The notes: a model not told the origin generated them from the letters alone. Shown: positions 47,388-56,757, numbered from the stretch's first letter. The stretch: DNA of 64,000 nucleotides from Pseudonocardia asaccharolytica DSM 44247 = NBRC 16224 (GCF_000423625.1 NZ_AUII01000004.1:186001-250000); one strand, 5' to 3'. Program-made: numbers and translations.

Positions 47388-48149
47388 ATGACCGGTACCG
47401 CCGCCCGGCGCTGGGCCGAGTTGCAGTCCGGCCGCGGCGTCCCGCCCGAAATCCTCGCGCAGGCCCCGGCCGATCCCTGGGCGCACAACCCGGACGATTT
47501 CGCGGCGCCGGCCGTCGCCGCCGACACGCCGTCGCGGGACGCCGCGTTGGCGCTGCTCGGCGAGGGCGGAACACTGATCGACGTCGGTTGCGGCGGCGGC
47601 GATGCCACGTTCGCGGTCGCCGAACGCGTCAGGCACGCCACGGGGGTGGACCGCCAGCGGGACATGCTCGAGCTCTACATCGCCGACGCCGCCGCCCGCG
47701 GGCTTCCGGCGCGGACCGTGTGCGGCAGTTGGCCGGAGAGCGCGGCCGAGGCGGGCACCGCCGACGTGGTGGTCTGTCACCACGTACTGCACAACGTCGT
47801 CGACCTGCCCCCGTTCCTCAGGGCGCTCACCGCGGCGGCGCGGCGCGGGGTCGTCGTCGAGATGCTCACGCGGCATCCGATGGTCTGGCTCGACCCGCTG
47901 TGGGCGCGTTTCCACGACCTGCGCCGGCCGCCGCCCGCCACCGACGAGGACGCGGTCGCCGTGCTGCGGGAGCTCGGCGTGACGCCCGAGGTCCGGCATT
48001 GGGACCGCGAACGCCGGCCGCCGCACGACCCGGCGTGGGTGGCGCGGCGGCTGTGCCTGCCCGCCGACCGGGAGCCCGAGGTGGCCGCGGCTCTCGCGGA
48101 GGTGCCGCCCCGGTCGCGGTCGGCGGCGACGCTCATCTGGCGCGCCTGA
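47388..48149 (+). CDS. SAM-dependent class I methyltransferase
   Basis: The 253-residue protein has motif I LIDVGCGGGDATFAVA (about 63-78), an acidic motif II (TGVDRQRDML) and VVVCHHVLHNVVDLPPFL as motif IV. The substrate is unknown. It is flanked by inverted copies of the CGCGAGTCG repeat, at 47320 and 48154. The 3' end of the gene lies 38 bp from the convergent membrane-protein gene. Confidence 0.85.
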   Translation: MTGTAARRWAELQSGRGVPPEILAQAPADPWAHNPDDFAAPAVAADTPSRDAALALLGEGGTLIDVGCGGGDATFAVAERVRHATGVDRQRDMLELYIADAAARGLPARTVCGSWPESAAEAGTADVVVCHHVLHNVVDLPPFLRALTAAARRGVVVEMLTRHPMVWLDPLWARFHDLRRPPPATDEDAVAVLRELGVTPEVRHWDRERRPPHDPAWVARRLCLPADREPEVAAALAEVPPRSRSAATLIWRA

Positions 48150-48153
48150 CGAC

Positions 48154-48187
48154 CCGACGCGCGCTCGGAAATACCGCGACTCGCGGG
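48154..48187 (-). repeat. CGCGAGTCG-type stop-codon-associated repeat, copy D
   Basis: On the minus strand, immediately after the TAA of the gene at 48188-48628, is CCCGCGAGTCGCGGTATTTC followed by CGAGCGCGCG; the second half-unit is degenerate. It is sense to that gene and inverted relative to copy C. Confidence 0.6.
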
Positions 48188-48628
48188 TTATCGGGGGCGG
48201 ATGGTGACGTCGCCGGAGCTGGTTGCGGCGCGGATGGTCGCGTCGGCGGCCGGGTCGGTCGGCACGAGGACCTGCTTCTCGCCGGCGTCGGTCTCGGACT
48301 CCACGCGGTAGGGCCTGCCGCCCGGAACGGTCACGTCGACGTCTCCGCTGTCGGCTCGCAGGCTCAGCTCGCGCAGCGGCGCGACCAGGCCGATGTCGAG
48401 GCTGCCCGAGGAGGTTTCGCCGCTTACCACCGCGCTGCGCAGGCCGGTGCTCGTGGTGCGGATGTCCAGCCGGGGCGCCGGCGGCGTCAGCACGCTGTCC
48501 TGGGTCGACGAGGCGCCGACGGTCTGGGACAGCAGCTGCCCGACCCCGAGCGTGACGACGCCCAGCACGAGCAGCACGGCGAGCCCCATCAGCAGGTGGC
48601 GCGGGCGGGACGAGTGCTCGACGCTCAT
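48188..48628 (-). CDS. single-pass membrane protein with DUF4097-like beta domain
   Basis: From ATG 48628 the 146-residue product has one membrane helix at about 11-31 (LLMGLAVLLVLGVVTLGVG) and an extracytoplasmic beta-rich region with GDVDVTVPGG and SSGDVTIRPR, like DUF4097 adhesin-type repeats. It follows a broken response-regulator remnant that is now fused to it in frame across a run of five G; an ATGA overlap would be expected in an intact operon. Function unknown; probably a target of the lost two-component system. Confidence 0.6.
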   Translation of the reverse strand: MSVEHSSRPRHLLMGLAVLLVLGVVTLGVGQLLSQTVGASSTQDSVLTPPAPRLDIRTTSTGLRSAVVSGETSSGSLDIGLVAPLRELSLRADSGDVDVTVPGGRPYRVESETDAGEKQVLVPTDPAADATIRAATSSGDVTIRPR

Positions 48629-49126
48629 CCGCTCAACCCCCAGGTAGCGCAGCACCGCGAGGACGCGGCGATGGTCGGTGGCGCCCGCGGGGAGCGCGAG
48701 CTTGGCGAAGATGCTGCTGATGTGCTTTTCGACGGCGCCGCCGGAGACGACGAGCGCCGCGGCGATCCCGTTGTTCGAACGACCCTCGGCCATCAGGGTC
48801 ATGACCTCCCGCTCACGCGGGGTGAGTGTGGCCAGCGCGAGCGGATCACCAGCGCGGCGCGCAGCCCCTCGTCGGAATGCGTCGGGGGCATCCGTACATC
48901 GGCGACGACGATGTCGGGCGGGTCGTCGGCGACGACGAAGTAGCCGATGGCCTCGACCGTCGGCGAGGGACGGCTGGTCAGCTCGACCGTCAGCTCTACC
49001 GGGACCGCGCAGCGGGCCGCGAGGGCCGCGGGCCGAGCAGTGCGCGGGCGAGGACCACGCAACGCCCGCAGCGGGTCAGCCGGTGGGAGGCGGAGCCCGG
49101 ACCGCCGAGGCGGGCTGGGTGAGCAT
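48629..49126 (-). pseudogene. collapsed two-component system: kinase and NarL-type regulator remnants
   Basis: Reading the minus strand from ATG 49126 gives a short kinase-like N-terminus (MLTQPASAVRAP). Next comes a histidine-kinase ATPase-entry fragment (LAARCAVPVELTVELTS, then VEAIGYFVVA), joined directly to a receiver fragment (DIVVADVRMPPTHSDEGLRAAL). In another frame follows a LuxR/NarL DNA-binding domain (LTPREREVMTLMAEGRSN, then AVEKHISSIFAKL). Most of the kinase, the receiver's first half and its C-terminal half are missing, so at least three deletions occurred. Assignments rest on recognised motifs. Confidence 0.7.
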
Positions 49127-49264
49127 GGGGTTCAGATTATTGAGCCCCTCGCCCGGGCCACCATGCAGCGAGTCCCCGGGTCCGGGGTGGGGGGATCCCC
49201 CGGTCCGGTGCGCCTTGGTGTGCCCCAGTGCGCATTGCAGGGCCTGCGGAGGCCGTGGTCCGGA

Positions 49265-50008
49265 TCAGGAGGCGACGATCCACCAGGCCAGGAGCACGCC
49301 CAGCGAGTTGGTCGCCATATGCGCGAGCATCGGGGTGACCAGATGCCCGCTCCAGCGCCGCCACGCGCACATCAGCATCCCTGCCGCGAACGTGAACAAC
49401 ACCGCGAGCCCGGTCTGCAGCACCGCGCCCCAGCCGCCGACGGCCGCCCCGACCGCGGCGTTCGCCTCGGCCATGCCGAGTGAGGGCAGCACATGCCAGA
49501 GCCCGAACAACGCCGAGGACACCAGCGCCCCGCGCCACCAGCTCCCCGGGATCAGTGCGGGCAGCACCCCGCGGAACGCCGTCTCCTCAAGGACGACGGT
49601 GCCCAGCGGGATCCGGATCAACGCCGCGAACAGCGCGGCGCCCAGCGGCCCGGCGGCCCGGGAGTCGAGGAACGCCGCCTGGGTGGCCGGAATCGCGAGC
49701 GCGACCAGGTAGAGCATCCCGACGAGCCCGGCCGCGAGGCCGCCGATGACCAGTCCCCGTCGCAGCCGGGCGTTGGCCAACCCGAGATCGGCCCAGCTCA
49801 GACCGCTCCGCCGGGCCAAGATCAGTAGGATGGCCGCGATCGCGAGATTCCATGGGATATAGGCCTCGGGCCATATCCGATTGCTGACGACGTTGGAGGC
49901 GGCCAGGATGGTGATCGCTGAAAACAGTCCCAGCCGCCGCCGGATCGCGCGCCGGGAGCCGACCGGGGTCCCCGGGCGAGCCTCCAGGACCGCCGTCATA
50001 CCGACCAT
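49265..50008 (-). CDS. CPBP-family intramembrane metalloprotease
   Basis: The 247-residue polytopic protein has the CPBP/Abi catalytic motifs: EETAFRG (EExxxR, about 142-148), FGLWHVLP and the late LAHMATNSLG with conserved His and Asn. Family members process prenylated or other membrane proteins; the bacterial substrate here is unknown. ATG 50008 has a minus-strand TACCGT (50017-50022) ending 8 nt upstream, suggesting a leaderless mRNA; ATG 49999 is the alternative. Confidence 0.88.
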   Translation of the reverse strand: MVGMTAVLEARPGTPVGSRRAIRRRLGLFSAITILAASNVVSNRIWPEAYIPWNLAIAAILLILARRSGLSWADLGLANARLRRGLVIGGLAAGLVGMLYLVALAIPATQAAFLDSRAAGPLGAALFAALIRIPLGTVVLEETAFRGVLPALIPGSWWRGALVSSALFGLWHVLPSLGMAEANAAVGAAVGGWGAVLQTGLAVLFTFAAGMLMCAWRRWSGHLVTPMLAHMATNSLGVLLAWWIVAS

Positions 50009-50050
50009 CCTGCGGGACGGTACCGGATGTGCTGCAAGGGGGTCGGCGCA

Positions 50051-51220
50051 ATGAGCGAGCCGGGGACCACCGGTCTGCCGGTGCCGCCGGCCGATCCGGC
50101 GACGATGCGGGGCGAGCTACCCGTGCAGCGGGACCGCTACATCGACTTCCTGCGCGCCTTCTCCATCCTCGTGGTGGTCCTGTGGCACTGGGCGTTCACG
50201 ATCCTGATCTGGGGTCCGACCGGGCCGAGGGCCACCAGCCCACTCGGCTTCACCTCGGGGCTGTGGGTACTGACCTGGCTTTTCCAGGTGCTGCCGCTGT
50301 TCTTCTTCGTCGGCGGCCACGTGCATCTCAAGGCCTGGCAGCGCGCCCAGGTCCGCGGCGAGAGCCTCGGCCGTTTCGTCCGGCGCAACATCCGCAAGCT
50401 GTCGCTGCCCGCGCTCGTGCTGGCGGCGGTGTGGACCGGGCTCGGAGTGGGTCTGAGCGCCGCCTTCGACGTGCGGTGGATCGGCCGCGCGGTGCTGCTG
50501 GTGATCAGCCCCCTGTGGTTCATCGGGATCTACCTGGTGCTGATCGCGCTGATCCCGGTGTGGTTCGCGCTGCAGCGGCGGTTCGGCGCCGTGGTGTTCG
50601 TGTGGATGGTCGGGCTGGTCGTGATCGTCGACATCCTGCGGTTCCGCGGCGGGTACGAGGAGCTCGCCTACCTCAACATGGTGCTGGTCTGGGGAATCGC
50701 GTTCCAGGTGGGCTTCTACTACGAGGCGCTCGTGCGGGCGCACCGCCAGATCGACGCGGCGCTGATGTGGGCGGGCCTTTTCGGTCTGGTCGGTCTGGTG
50801 TTCTCCGGGCTGTACCCGGGCTCGATGGTCGGCGTGCCGGGCGAGACCTCGAACATGGCGCCGCCGACCTTGTGCATCGTCGCGCTGCTGGCCTTCCAGG
50901 TGGGGGCGGCGGAGATGGCCCGGCCGAGGGTCGAGCGCTTGCTGGAGCGGCCGCGTCCGCGGCGGTTCGTCGAGGTGATCAACCGCCTGGCGATGCCGGT
51001 GTTCCTGTTCCACACCACTGGCATGGCGATCGGGCGCGGGCTGATCTACACGTGGAACGGTGAGCTCGCCGAGAAGCAGGTGCCCGATCTGGCCTGGTGG
51101 CTGCAGCGTCCGCTGTACATCGCGGTATCGCTGCTGTGCACGCTTCCGGTGATCTGGCTGTTCGGACGGTTCGGGCACCGGCGGCCCACCTCCGCCGCCC
51201 CGCGTGTCTCGGCGGCATGA
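50051..51220 (+). CDS. acyltransferase family 3 membrane protein
   Basis: The 389-residue protein has about ten membrane helices and the acyltransferase-3 opening motif DRYIDFLRAFSILVVVLWHW with the key Arg and His (about 29-48). PLFFFVGGHV and a C-terminal PVFLFHTTG follow. It probably O-acylates an envelope or secreted glycan. ATG 50051 has AAGGGGG upstream. It is divergent from the CPBP gene. Confidence 0.88.
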   Translation: MSEPGTTGLPVPPADPATMRGELPVQRDRYIDFLRAFSILVVVLWHWAFTILIWGPTGPRATSPLGFTSGLWVLTWLFQVLPLFFFVGGHVHLKAWQRAQVRGESLGRFVRRNIRKLSLPALVLAAVWTGLGVGLSAAFDVRWIGRAVLLVISPLWFIGIYLVLIALIPVWFALQRRFGAVVFVWMVGLVVIVDILRFRGGYEELAYLNMVLVWGIAFQVGFYYEALVRAHRQIDAALMWAGLFGLVGLVFSGLYPGSMVGVPGETSNMAPPTLCIVALLAFQVGAAEMARPRVERLLERPRPRRFVEVINRLAMPVFLFHTTGMAIGRGLIYTWNGELAEKQVPDLAWWLQRPLYIAVSLLCTLPVIWLFGRFGHRRPTSAAPRVSAA

Positions 51221-51287
51221 GAGGCGGTGGCGCCACGCTCGGTCACCTTCGCCTGCGCCGATAGGGTGACCCGGGGCGGAGGTTGCT

Positions 51288-52778
51288 ATGGCGAGCCTGG
51301 AGATCCTGCTCGGCGCCATTGCCGCGGTCGTGCTGCTCGGCGTCGTCGCGGTGCGGGTCTCGGTCCGCCTCGGGCTCCCCTCGCTGCTGCTCTACCTGGG
51401 CATCGGGATGGTGCTCGGCGAGTTCGTGCTGGACCGGGCGATCTTCGACGCCGCGTTCACCGAGAGCCTCGGCCTCGCCGCGCTGGTGCTCATCCTCGTC
51501 GAGGGTGGGCTCACCACCCGGTGGGACATCGTCCGGCCGTCGCTGGGTGTGGGCATCGCGCTGTCGACGGTGTCGGTGGCGATCAGTATCGCCGTGGCCG
51601 GGACGCTGCTGCACGTCCTGCTGGATCTCGACTGGCGCGCCGCGTTCCTCTGGGGCGCGGTGCTCTCGTCCACCGACGCCGCGGCGGTGTTCAGCGTGCT
51701 GCGCGCGGCCGGGGTGTCGCGGCGGATCTCGGGCGCGCTGGAACTGGAGTCCGGGGTGAACGACGCGCCGGTGGTGCTCGCCGTTGTCCTGCTCGCCTCC
51801 GGTGAGCCGCTGAGCCTCTGGACGCTGCCGCTCGTCGCCTTCGAGTTGGTGGCTGGCGGGGTCATCGGGCTGCTGCTGGGGCTGGGCGGGGCGTGGGCGC
51901 TGCGCCGGGCGGCGCTGCCCGCGACCGGCCTCTACCCGCTGGCCGCCGTCGCGGTCTGCGTGCTGGCCTACGCCGCGGGGCAGGGCGCCCACGCCTCCGG
52001 GCTGCTGGCCACCTTCGTCGCCGCGCTCGTCCTGGGCAACGCCAAGCTGCCGCACCGCGCCGCGGTGCTGTCGTTCGCCGAGGGCACCGGGTGGCTGGCC
52101 CAGATCGGGCTGTTCGTGATGCTCGGGCTCTACGTCTCGCCGGCCAACCTCGGGGGGGCGCTGGTGCCCGCGCTCATCGCCGGCGCGGTGCTGCTGCTCG
52201 CGGCCCGGCCGGTCTCGGTCATCGCGGCAGCGGCGCCGTTCCGGATGCCATGGCGGGAGCAGGCGTTCCTGTCCTGGGCGGGGCTGCGCGGCGCGGTGCC
52301 CATCGTGCTCGCGCTCATCGCGCTCACCGAGGGCGCCGCGGACGGGAACCGGCTCGTCGACGTCGTGTTCGTGCTGGTCGTGCTGCTCACCCTGCTGCAG
52401 GGCACGACGCTGCCGTGGGTGGCGAAGCTGCTGCGGGTGGCCCGTCCCGCGGAGCCGCGCGAACTCGAGGTCGACGCCGCCCCGCTCGGCGAGCTCGGCG
52501 CCGACCTGCTGCAGGTGAGGGTGCCCGTCGGCTCCAAGATGCGCGGGGTCTACCTGCGGGAACTGCGGCTACCGGTGGGCGCGACCGTCAGCCTCGTGGT
52601 GCGCGACGAGGCCGCCTTCACCCCCGACGGCGAGACGCGGCTGCGTGAGCTCGACCAGCTCCTGGTCGTCACCACCGCCGAGGCGCGGGGGGCGACCGAG
52701 GCCCGGATCCGCGCCGTGGACCGGGCCGGACGGCTCGCGCGGTGGCGCGGCGAGGACGGCAGCGGCGGGAACCGCTGA
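51288..52778 (+). CDS. K+/H+ or Na+/H+ antiporter (CPA1/CPA2 NhaP2-type) with TrkA-C domain
   Basis: The 496-residue protein has about twelve membrane helices with transporter motifs ILVEGGLTTRWD, GAVLSSTDAAAVFSVL (conserved Asp), LELESGVNDAPV (second Asp) and WAGLRGAVPIVLAL. The C-terminal about 90 residues form a cytoplasmic TrkA-C-like regulatory domain (VGSKMRGVYLRELRLPVGAT, LLVVTT). It exports K+ or Na+ against protons. Ion choice cannot be read from sequence. Confidence 0.9.
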   Translation: MASLEILLGAIAAVVLLGVVAVRVSVRLGLPSLLLYLGIGMVLGEFVLDRAIFDAAFTESLGLAALVLILVEGGLTTRWDIVRPSLGVGIALSTVSVAISIAVAGTLLHVLLDLDWRAAFLWGAVLSSTDAAAVFSVLRAAGVSRRISGALELESGVNDAPVVLAVVLLASGEPLSLWTLPLVAFELVAGGVIGLLLGLGGAWALRRAALPATGLYPLAAVAVCVLAYAAGQGAHASGLLATFVAALVLGNAKLPHRAAVLSFAEGTGWLAQIGLFVMLGLYVSPANLGGALVPALIAGAVLLLAARPVSVIAAAAPFRMPWREQAFLSWAGLRGAVPIVLALIALTEGAADGNRLVDVVFVLVVLLTLLQGTTLPWVAKLLRVARPAEPRELEVDAAPLGELGADLLQVRVPVGSKMRGVYLRELRLPVGATVSLVVRDEAAFTPDGETRLRELDQLLVVTTAEARGATEARIRAVDRAGRLARWRGEDGSGGNR

Positions 52779-52800
52779 GCGGCCGGTGATAATGGGGGGC

Positions 52801-53355
52801 GTGACCCAGGCCGAGGACCCCCCCGGCAGCCTGTCTGCCGCCGCCCCGCCGCGGCGAGTGCTGCTGCTCGGCGTGATCGCCGCCCTGATCCTCGCGGTCG
52901 ATGTGGTGACCAAGATCGTCAGCGTCGCGCTGCTCGAGGGCCAGCCGCCGGTCCGGCTGCTCGGCGGCGCGGTGTACCTGGTGCTCGTGCGCAACTCGGG
53001 TGCGGCGTTCTCGCTGGCCACCGGCTACACCTGGGTGCTCACCCTGATCGCGATCGGCGTCGTCGTGATGATCGTGCGGATCTCCCGGCGGCTGCGCTCG
53101 CCCGGCTGGGCCGTGGCGCTGGGCCTGGTGCTCGGCGGCGCGCTGGGCAACCTCGCGGATCGGCTGTTCCGCTCGCCGGGCCCGTTGACCGGCCACGTCG
53201 TCGACATGGTCTCGCTGTTCGCCCCGGACGGGAGCGTCTGGCCCGTGTTCAACGTCGCGGACTCCGCGATCGTCAGCGGCGGGGTGCTGCTGGTGCTGCT
53301 GGCGTTGCTGGGCCGCGAGCTCGACGGTACCCGTACGGGGCGATCGGATGGGTGA
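52801..53355 (+). CDS. lspA: prolipoprotein signal peptidase II
   Basis: The 184-residue membrane aspartic protease has four helices and conserved boxes [22 protein letters not shown] (catalytic Asp) and [14 protein letters not shown] (second Asp). It cleaves lipoprotein signal peptides after lipidation, for example of LppM. GTG 52801 is chosen because GATAAT at 52788-52793 lies 7 nt upstream, implying a leaderless mRNA; ATG 52792 sits inside that -10 box. It overlaps rluD by 8 bp. Confidence 0.93.
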   Translation: MTQAEDPPGSLSAAAPPRRVLLLGVIAALILAVDVVTKIVSVALLEGQPPVRLLGGAVYLVLVRNSGAAFSLATGYTWVLTLIAIGVVVMIVRISRRLRSPGWAVALGLVLGGALGNLADRLFRSPGPLTGHVVDMVSLFAPDGSVWPVFNVADSAIVSGGVLLVLLALLGRELDGTRTGRSDG

Positions 53356-54280
53356 ACTGCGCGGACTCCCGGTGCCCGACGGGCTCGACGGGATGCGGGT
53401 CGACGCCGGGCTGTCCCGGTTGCTCGGGCTCTCCCGGACCGTCGTCGCCGCGCTCGCCGAGGATGGCAGGGTGGCCGTGGACGGCCGGGCGGCGGGTAAG
53501 TCCGACCGGCTGACAGCGGGCAGCTGGCTGGAGGTGGAGTTGCCCGAGCCGGCCAACGGATCGGCCGCGATCAGCGGGCCGCCCGAGGTCGTGGCCGGGT
53601 TGACGATCCTGCACTCCGACGACGACATCGTCGTCGTGGACAAGCCGGTCGGGGTCGCGGCGCATCCCAGCCCCGGCTGGACCGGCCCGACCGTGGTCGG
53701 CGGGCTCACCGCGTTGGGGGTGCGGGTGTCCACGTCCGGAGCGGCCGAGCGGCAGGGCATCGTGCACCGGCTCGACGCCGGCACGACCGGGGTGATGGTC
53801 GTCGCGGCGTCCGAGCGCGCGTACACGGCGTTGAAACGGGCGTTCCGGGAGCGTTCGGTCACCAAGCGCTACCACGCCGTCGTGCAGGGTCATCCGGACC
53901 CGAGCCGCGGCACGATCGACGCCCCCATCGATCGGCATCCGCGCCACGACTACAAGTTCGCGGTGGTGCAGGGCGGGAAGCCGAGCGTCACGCACTACGA
54001 CACGATCGAGGCTTTCCGGTCGGCGTCGCTTCTGGACATCACGCTGGAGACGGGGCGGACCCACCAGATCCGGGTGCACTTCGCCGCGCTGCGCCACCCC
54101 TGCGTCGGGGACCTGACCTATGGCGCCGATCCCACGCTGGCGCGGCGGCTGATGCTGGACCGGCAGTGGTTGCACGCCCGCGCGCTCGGCTTCGAACACC
54201 CCGCCGACGGGCGCCGGGTCGAGTTCGTCAGCCCCTATCCGGTGGATCTGGCGCGCGCGCTGGAGCTGCTGCGGGACTGA
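53348..54280 (+). CDS. rluD: RluA/RluD-family 23S rRNA pseudouridine synthase
   Basis: The 310-residue protein has an N-terminal S4 RNA-binding domain ([26 protein letters not shown] cut here to its core at about 12-45) and the catalytic [17 protein letters not shown] with the conserved Asp at about 141. [13 protein letters not shown] lies near 235-250. It makes pseudouridines in 23S rRNA. The lspA-rluD pair is conserved widely and the two overlap here. Confidence 0.94.
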   Translation: MGELRGLPVPDGLDGMRVDAGLSRLLGLSRTVVAALAEDGRVAVDGRAAGKSDRLTAGSWLEVELPEPANGSAAISGPPEVVAGLTILHSDDDIVVVDKPVGVAAHPSPGWTGPTVVGGLTALGVRVSTSGAAERQGIVHRLDAGTTGVMVVAASERAYTALKRAFRERSVTKRYHAVVQGHPDPSRGTIDAPIDRHPRHDYKFAVVQGGKPSVTHYDTIEAFRSASLLDITLETGRTHQIRVHFAALRHPCVGDLTYGADPTLARRLMLDRQWLHARALGFEHPADGRRVEFVSPYPVDLARALELLRD

Positions 54281-54313
54281 TCACCGGTGGCGGGTCGGCG
54301 GGAAGGGGAGCGG

Positions 54314-54985
54314 ATGCGGCGGCTCGCGGTCTGGGTCGGCTGCGTCGCCGTCGCGCTGCTCGTGGCCTGGTACGCGGGGGGCCGGTTCGCGCCCGCGGCG
54401 CCGCAGCCGGCCGCGGGCTCGGTGCGACTCGGCCCCGACCCCGGAGAGCCGGTCGCCGGCTACCTCGCGCGGCTGCCCGCGCAGCTGCCCGCACCCGGGT
54501 CGAGCGCCCCGGCGCTCGTACAGCTCACCGCCGAGGTGACGACGGCCGAGGCGGCGGCGCTTGCCGGGGGACTGCGGGCCGAATCGGTGGTGCTGCGGGT
54601 GCCGCTGCCGCGGGTGCAGACGGCGCTGCACTTCGAGGCGCTCGATCCGGGGGGTGCGCTCCCGCAGGCGCTCGACATCGCCCGGCAGCGCGCCGCGCAC
54701 GCCGCGGCGGCCGACGCCGCGCGCCTGCCAGGGCGGGCCGGTGCCATCGCGGCCGCCGCGCACGCCGCGCTGACCGCCCCCGGTTGCGCCTGCGTCCTCG
54801 CGCTCGTGGTCGAGGGCGACCGGGCCGCGCTGGCGGCGCTGGCCGCGCAGCCCGAGGTGCGCGCGGTGCAGGCGGCCCCGGCCGGTACGACGCCTGCGGA
54901 GCTGGCGCTGGCCCCGCTGCTGCCCGAGCAGACCGAACGGGCCGATCCGCCGCCCGACGACGGGCCGGTCCCCGGGGCCCGCTGA
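54314..54985 (+). CDS. hypothetical membrane-anchored exported protein
   Basis: The 223-residue product has an N-terminal helix (VWVGCVAVALLVAWYAG, about 6-22) and no retained cleavage site that I can define. An Ala/Leu-rich extracytoplasmic part with a lone CxC (GCACVLALVVEGD) follows. I recognise no domain. ATG 54314 has GGAAGGGGA upstream; GTG 54287 is less likely. It lies 33 bp after rluD, probably in the same transcript, which then ends at the palindrome that begins right after its stop. Confidence 0.65.
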   Translation: MRRLAVWVGCVAVALLVAWYAGGRFAPAAPQPAAGSVRLGPDPGEPVAGYLARLPAQLPAPGSSAPALVQLTAEVTTAEAAALAGGLRAESVVLRVPLPRVQTALHFEALDPGGALPQALDIARQRAAHAAAADAARLPGRAGAIAAAAHAALTAPGCACVLALVVEGDRAALAALAAQPEVRAVQAAPAGTTPAELALAPLLPEQTERADPPPDDGPVPGAR

Positions 54986-55041
54986 CCGCCCCTGTGAGTG
55001 CGTAACAGTGTTCTAACACTGTTACGCACTCACAGGGGCGG
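54986..55041. terminator. 56-bp near-perfect palindrome after the stop codon
   Basis: Arms of 27 bp (54986-55012 and 55015-55041) around a CT centre are fully complementary, including GTGAGTGCGTAACAGTG and its complement. It begins at the base directly after the TGA of the gene at 54314. As RNA it would form a very stable hairpin but has no T-run after it, like many actinobacterial 3' ends. It may also be a copy of a dispersed palindromic repeat. Confidence 0.7.
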
Positions 55042-55117
55042 GTTTCCGGGGTACCCCCGATCGGACTGGGGGGAGTTCCTGATGTCGTCCCGCCGCGCGC
55101 GCTGCGAGGGTTGATCC

Positions 55118-55786
55118 ATGACCTTGAGGGGGAGCGAGTCGGGAGTCCTCGGCTGCGTGGTCGGTTGTGTGATCACTGCCCTGTTCCCGATCGGGTTCCT
55201 ACACGTCGCGGGCTCGACCGCGGTAGACCCGCTGGCCCAGACGATCAGTGACTACATCGTGGTTCCGGGCGGATACGAGCTGCTGGGGATCAGTGCGCTG
55301 GCACTGGCCGCGGCGGGTGGGCTGCTCGCGGCCGGGCTGGTCCGGCGGCGGCTGCCGGGCGCCGTGCCGCTGGCCGGCCTGCTGGTGAGCTGGAGCGTGG
55401 CGCTGGTGCTGGTCGCGGTGTTCCCCACCAACGCTCCCGGCGCACCCGTCGACGTCGCCGCCGCCGTGCACCGCTACGCCGGGGCCTGGGTCTTCGCGGG
55501 GCTGCCGCTGGTGGTGTGGAGCCTCGCGCGGCACAGCCTGGGCGGCGCACGGGGGCTGGCCCGGCTGGCGGTGGGCGGCGGGACGCTGAGCGTGGCGTTC
55601 CTGCTGAGCCATGTCCCGATCGTTTTCTTTGGTTCACCCGGATTTCCCCTGCTGGGGCTGGTCGAGCGTGTTCTGTACGGCGTGGTGATCGTGCTGCTGC
55701 TCGCGACGGCCGGTTTCTGCGGACAGCAGGCCGGGGTCTCCGGACCGGTCCCGGCTGTGGCGGGCGCGGGAGGTTCCGGTGAGTGA
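55118..55786 (+). CDS. DUF998-like membrane protein
   Basis: The 222-residue protein has six hydrophobic helices and the DUF998 layout (TISDYIVVPGGYELLGISAL, VAVFPTNAPGAPVDVAAAVHRYAG, VERVLYGVVIVLLL). Function unknown. Its 3' end overlaps the next gene by 8 bp, so the two membrane proteins are translationally coupled. Confidence 0.8.
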   Translation: MTLRGSESGVLGCVVGCVITALFPIGFLHVAGSTAVDPLAQTISDYIVVPGGYELLGISALALAAAGGLLAAGLVRRRLPGAVPLAGLLVSWSVALVLVAVFPTNAPGAPVDVAAAVHRYAGAWVFAGLPLVVWSLARHSLGGARGLARLAVGGGTLSVAFLLSHVPIVFFGSPGFPLLGLVERVLYGVVIVLLLATAGFCGQQAGVSGPVPAVAGAGGSGE

Positions 55787-56738
55787 CGCGCTGGGTTCCC
55801 ACCTACCGACCGTCCTCGCCGTCGCCCTGGCGGTGCTGGGCGCCGGTTCCTTCGCCATGGCCGCCACCCTCCAGCACCGGGCCGTCACGACCGCGGTGGC
55901 GGCGGGGGCCACGGGGACCACCGGGGGCCTGCGGCTCGAGCTGCGCCCCGTCGGTGCGCTGCTGCGCAGGCCGGGCTGGCTCGCCGGGCTCGCGCTGGCC
56001 GCGGCGGGTGCCGGACTGCACGCCGTCGCCCTGGTGCTGGCCCCCGTCTCGGTGGTGCAACCGATCGGCGTACTCGCCGTCCCGTTCGCGGTGCTGCTGG
56101 CCGCCCGCTCCAGCGGCGTCCGGCCCGTCTCCGGGGTGCTCGGCGGCGTCGCGCTGAGCGTCGCCGGCGTGGGCGGATTCGTCAGCCTCGCCGCGGGCAG
56201 CGCGGTGAGTGCTCCGGTCGACGCCACGGCATTGTTGCTGGCCGGCGCGGCCATCGGCGCCGTCGTGCTCGCCGTGACCGGGATCGCCGCGCTGACCTCG
56301 GGATCGGTCCGATGCATCGCCTGCGCGACGGCGGGAGCCATTGCGTTCGGGCTGGTCTCGGCGCTGCTGCGGGCCCTGGCGCAACAGCTCGCCGCCGGGG
56401 CCGGTGCCCTCGACGTCGCCGGGGTCCTCGCCGGCACCGTCGTGCTGCTGGTCGTGGGTGGCTGGCTCGTCCAGCAGGCGTTCGCGTCCGGCCCTCCGGA
56501 ACTGGTCATCGGCTGCCTGACCGTGATCGACCCGCTGGTGGCCGTCGGGCTGGGCGTGCTGCTGCTCGGCGAGGGCGCCGCCATCGGGGTGCTCACCGCC
56601 CTCGGGATGGCCGGCTGCGCCGTCGCGGCCGCCATCGGCGTGCTCGCCCTGGCCCGCTACCACCCGGACGCGACCGCCCCCGGCCGCACGCTGAACACCG
56701 CCGCGGCGTCGGTGCAGCCCGGCCGTCCCGACTTCTGA
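55779..56738 (+). CDS. DMT-superfamily (EamA/NIPA-like) membrane protein
   Basis: The 319-residue protein has about ten helices in two similar halves, typical of drug/metabolite transporters (VLAPVSVVQPIGVLAVPFAV and LTVIDPLVAVGLGVLLLGE). The substrate is unknown. It is coupled to the DUF998 gene and followed 19 bp later by a glycosyltransferase gene, so the three may form one operon. Confidence 0.82.
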   Translation: MSDALGSHLPTVLAVALAVLGAGSFAMAATLQHRAVTTAVAAGATGTTGGLRLELRPVGALLRRPGWLAGLALAAAGAGLHAVALVLAPVSVVQPIGVLAVPFAVLLAARSSGVRPVSGVLGGVALSVAGVGGFVSLAAGSAVSAPVDATALLLAGAAIGAVVLAVTGIAALTSGSVRCIACATAGAIAFGLVSALLRALAQQLAAGAGALDVAGVLAGTVVLLVVGGWLVQQAFASGPPELVIGCLTVIDPLVAVGLGVLLLGEGAAIGVLTALGMAGCAVAAAIGVLALARYHPDATAPGRTLNTAAASVQPGRPDF

Positions 56739-56757
56739 CCTGACAGAGAGGAATACC

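Noticed and set aside
43897..47574. 1225-codon open frame on the minus strand opposite ileS
   Set aside because: It mirrors ileS codon by codon, has no family motif and is Arg/Gly/His/Val-rich, as antisense frames in very GC-rich DNA usually are.
54986..55041. IS terminal inverted repeats
   Set aside because: The two arms are adjacent with a 2-bp centre and enclose no gene, so they cannot be ends of an element.
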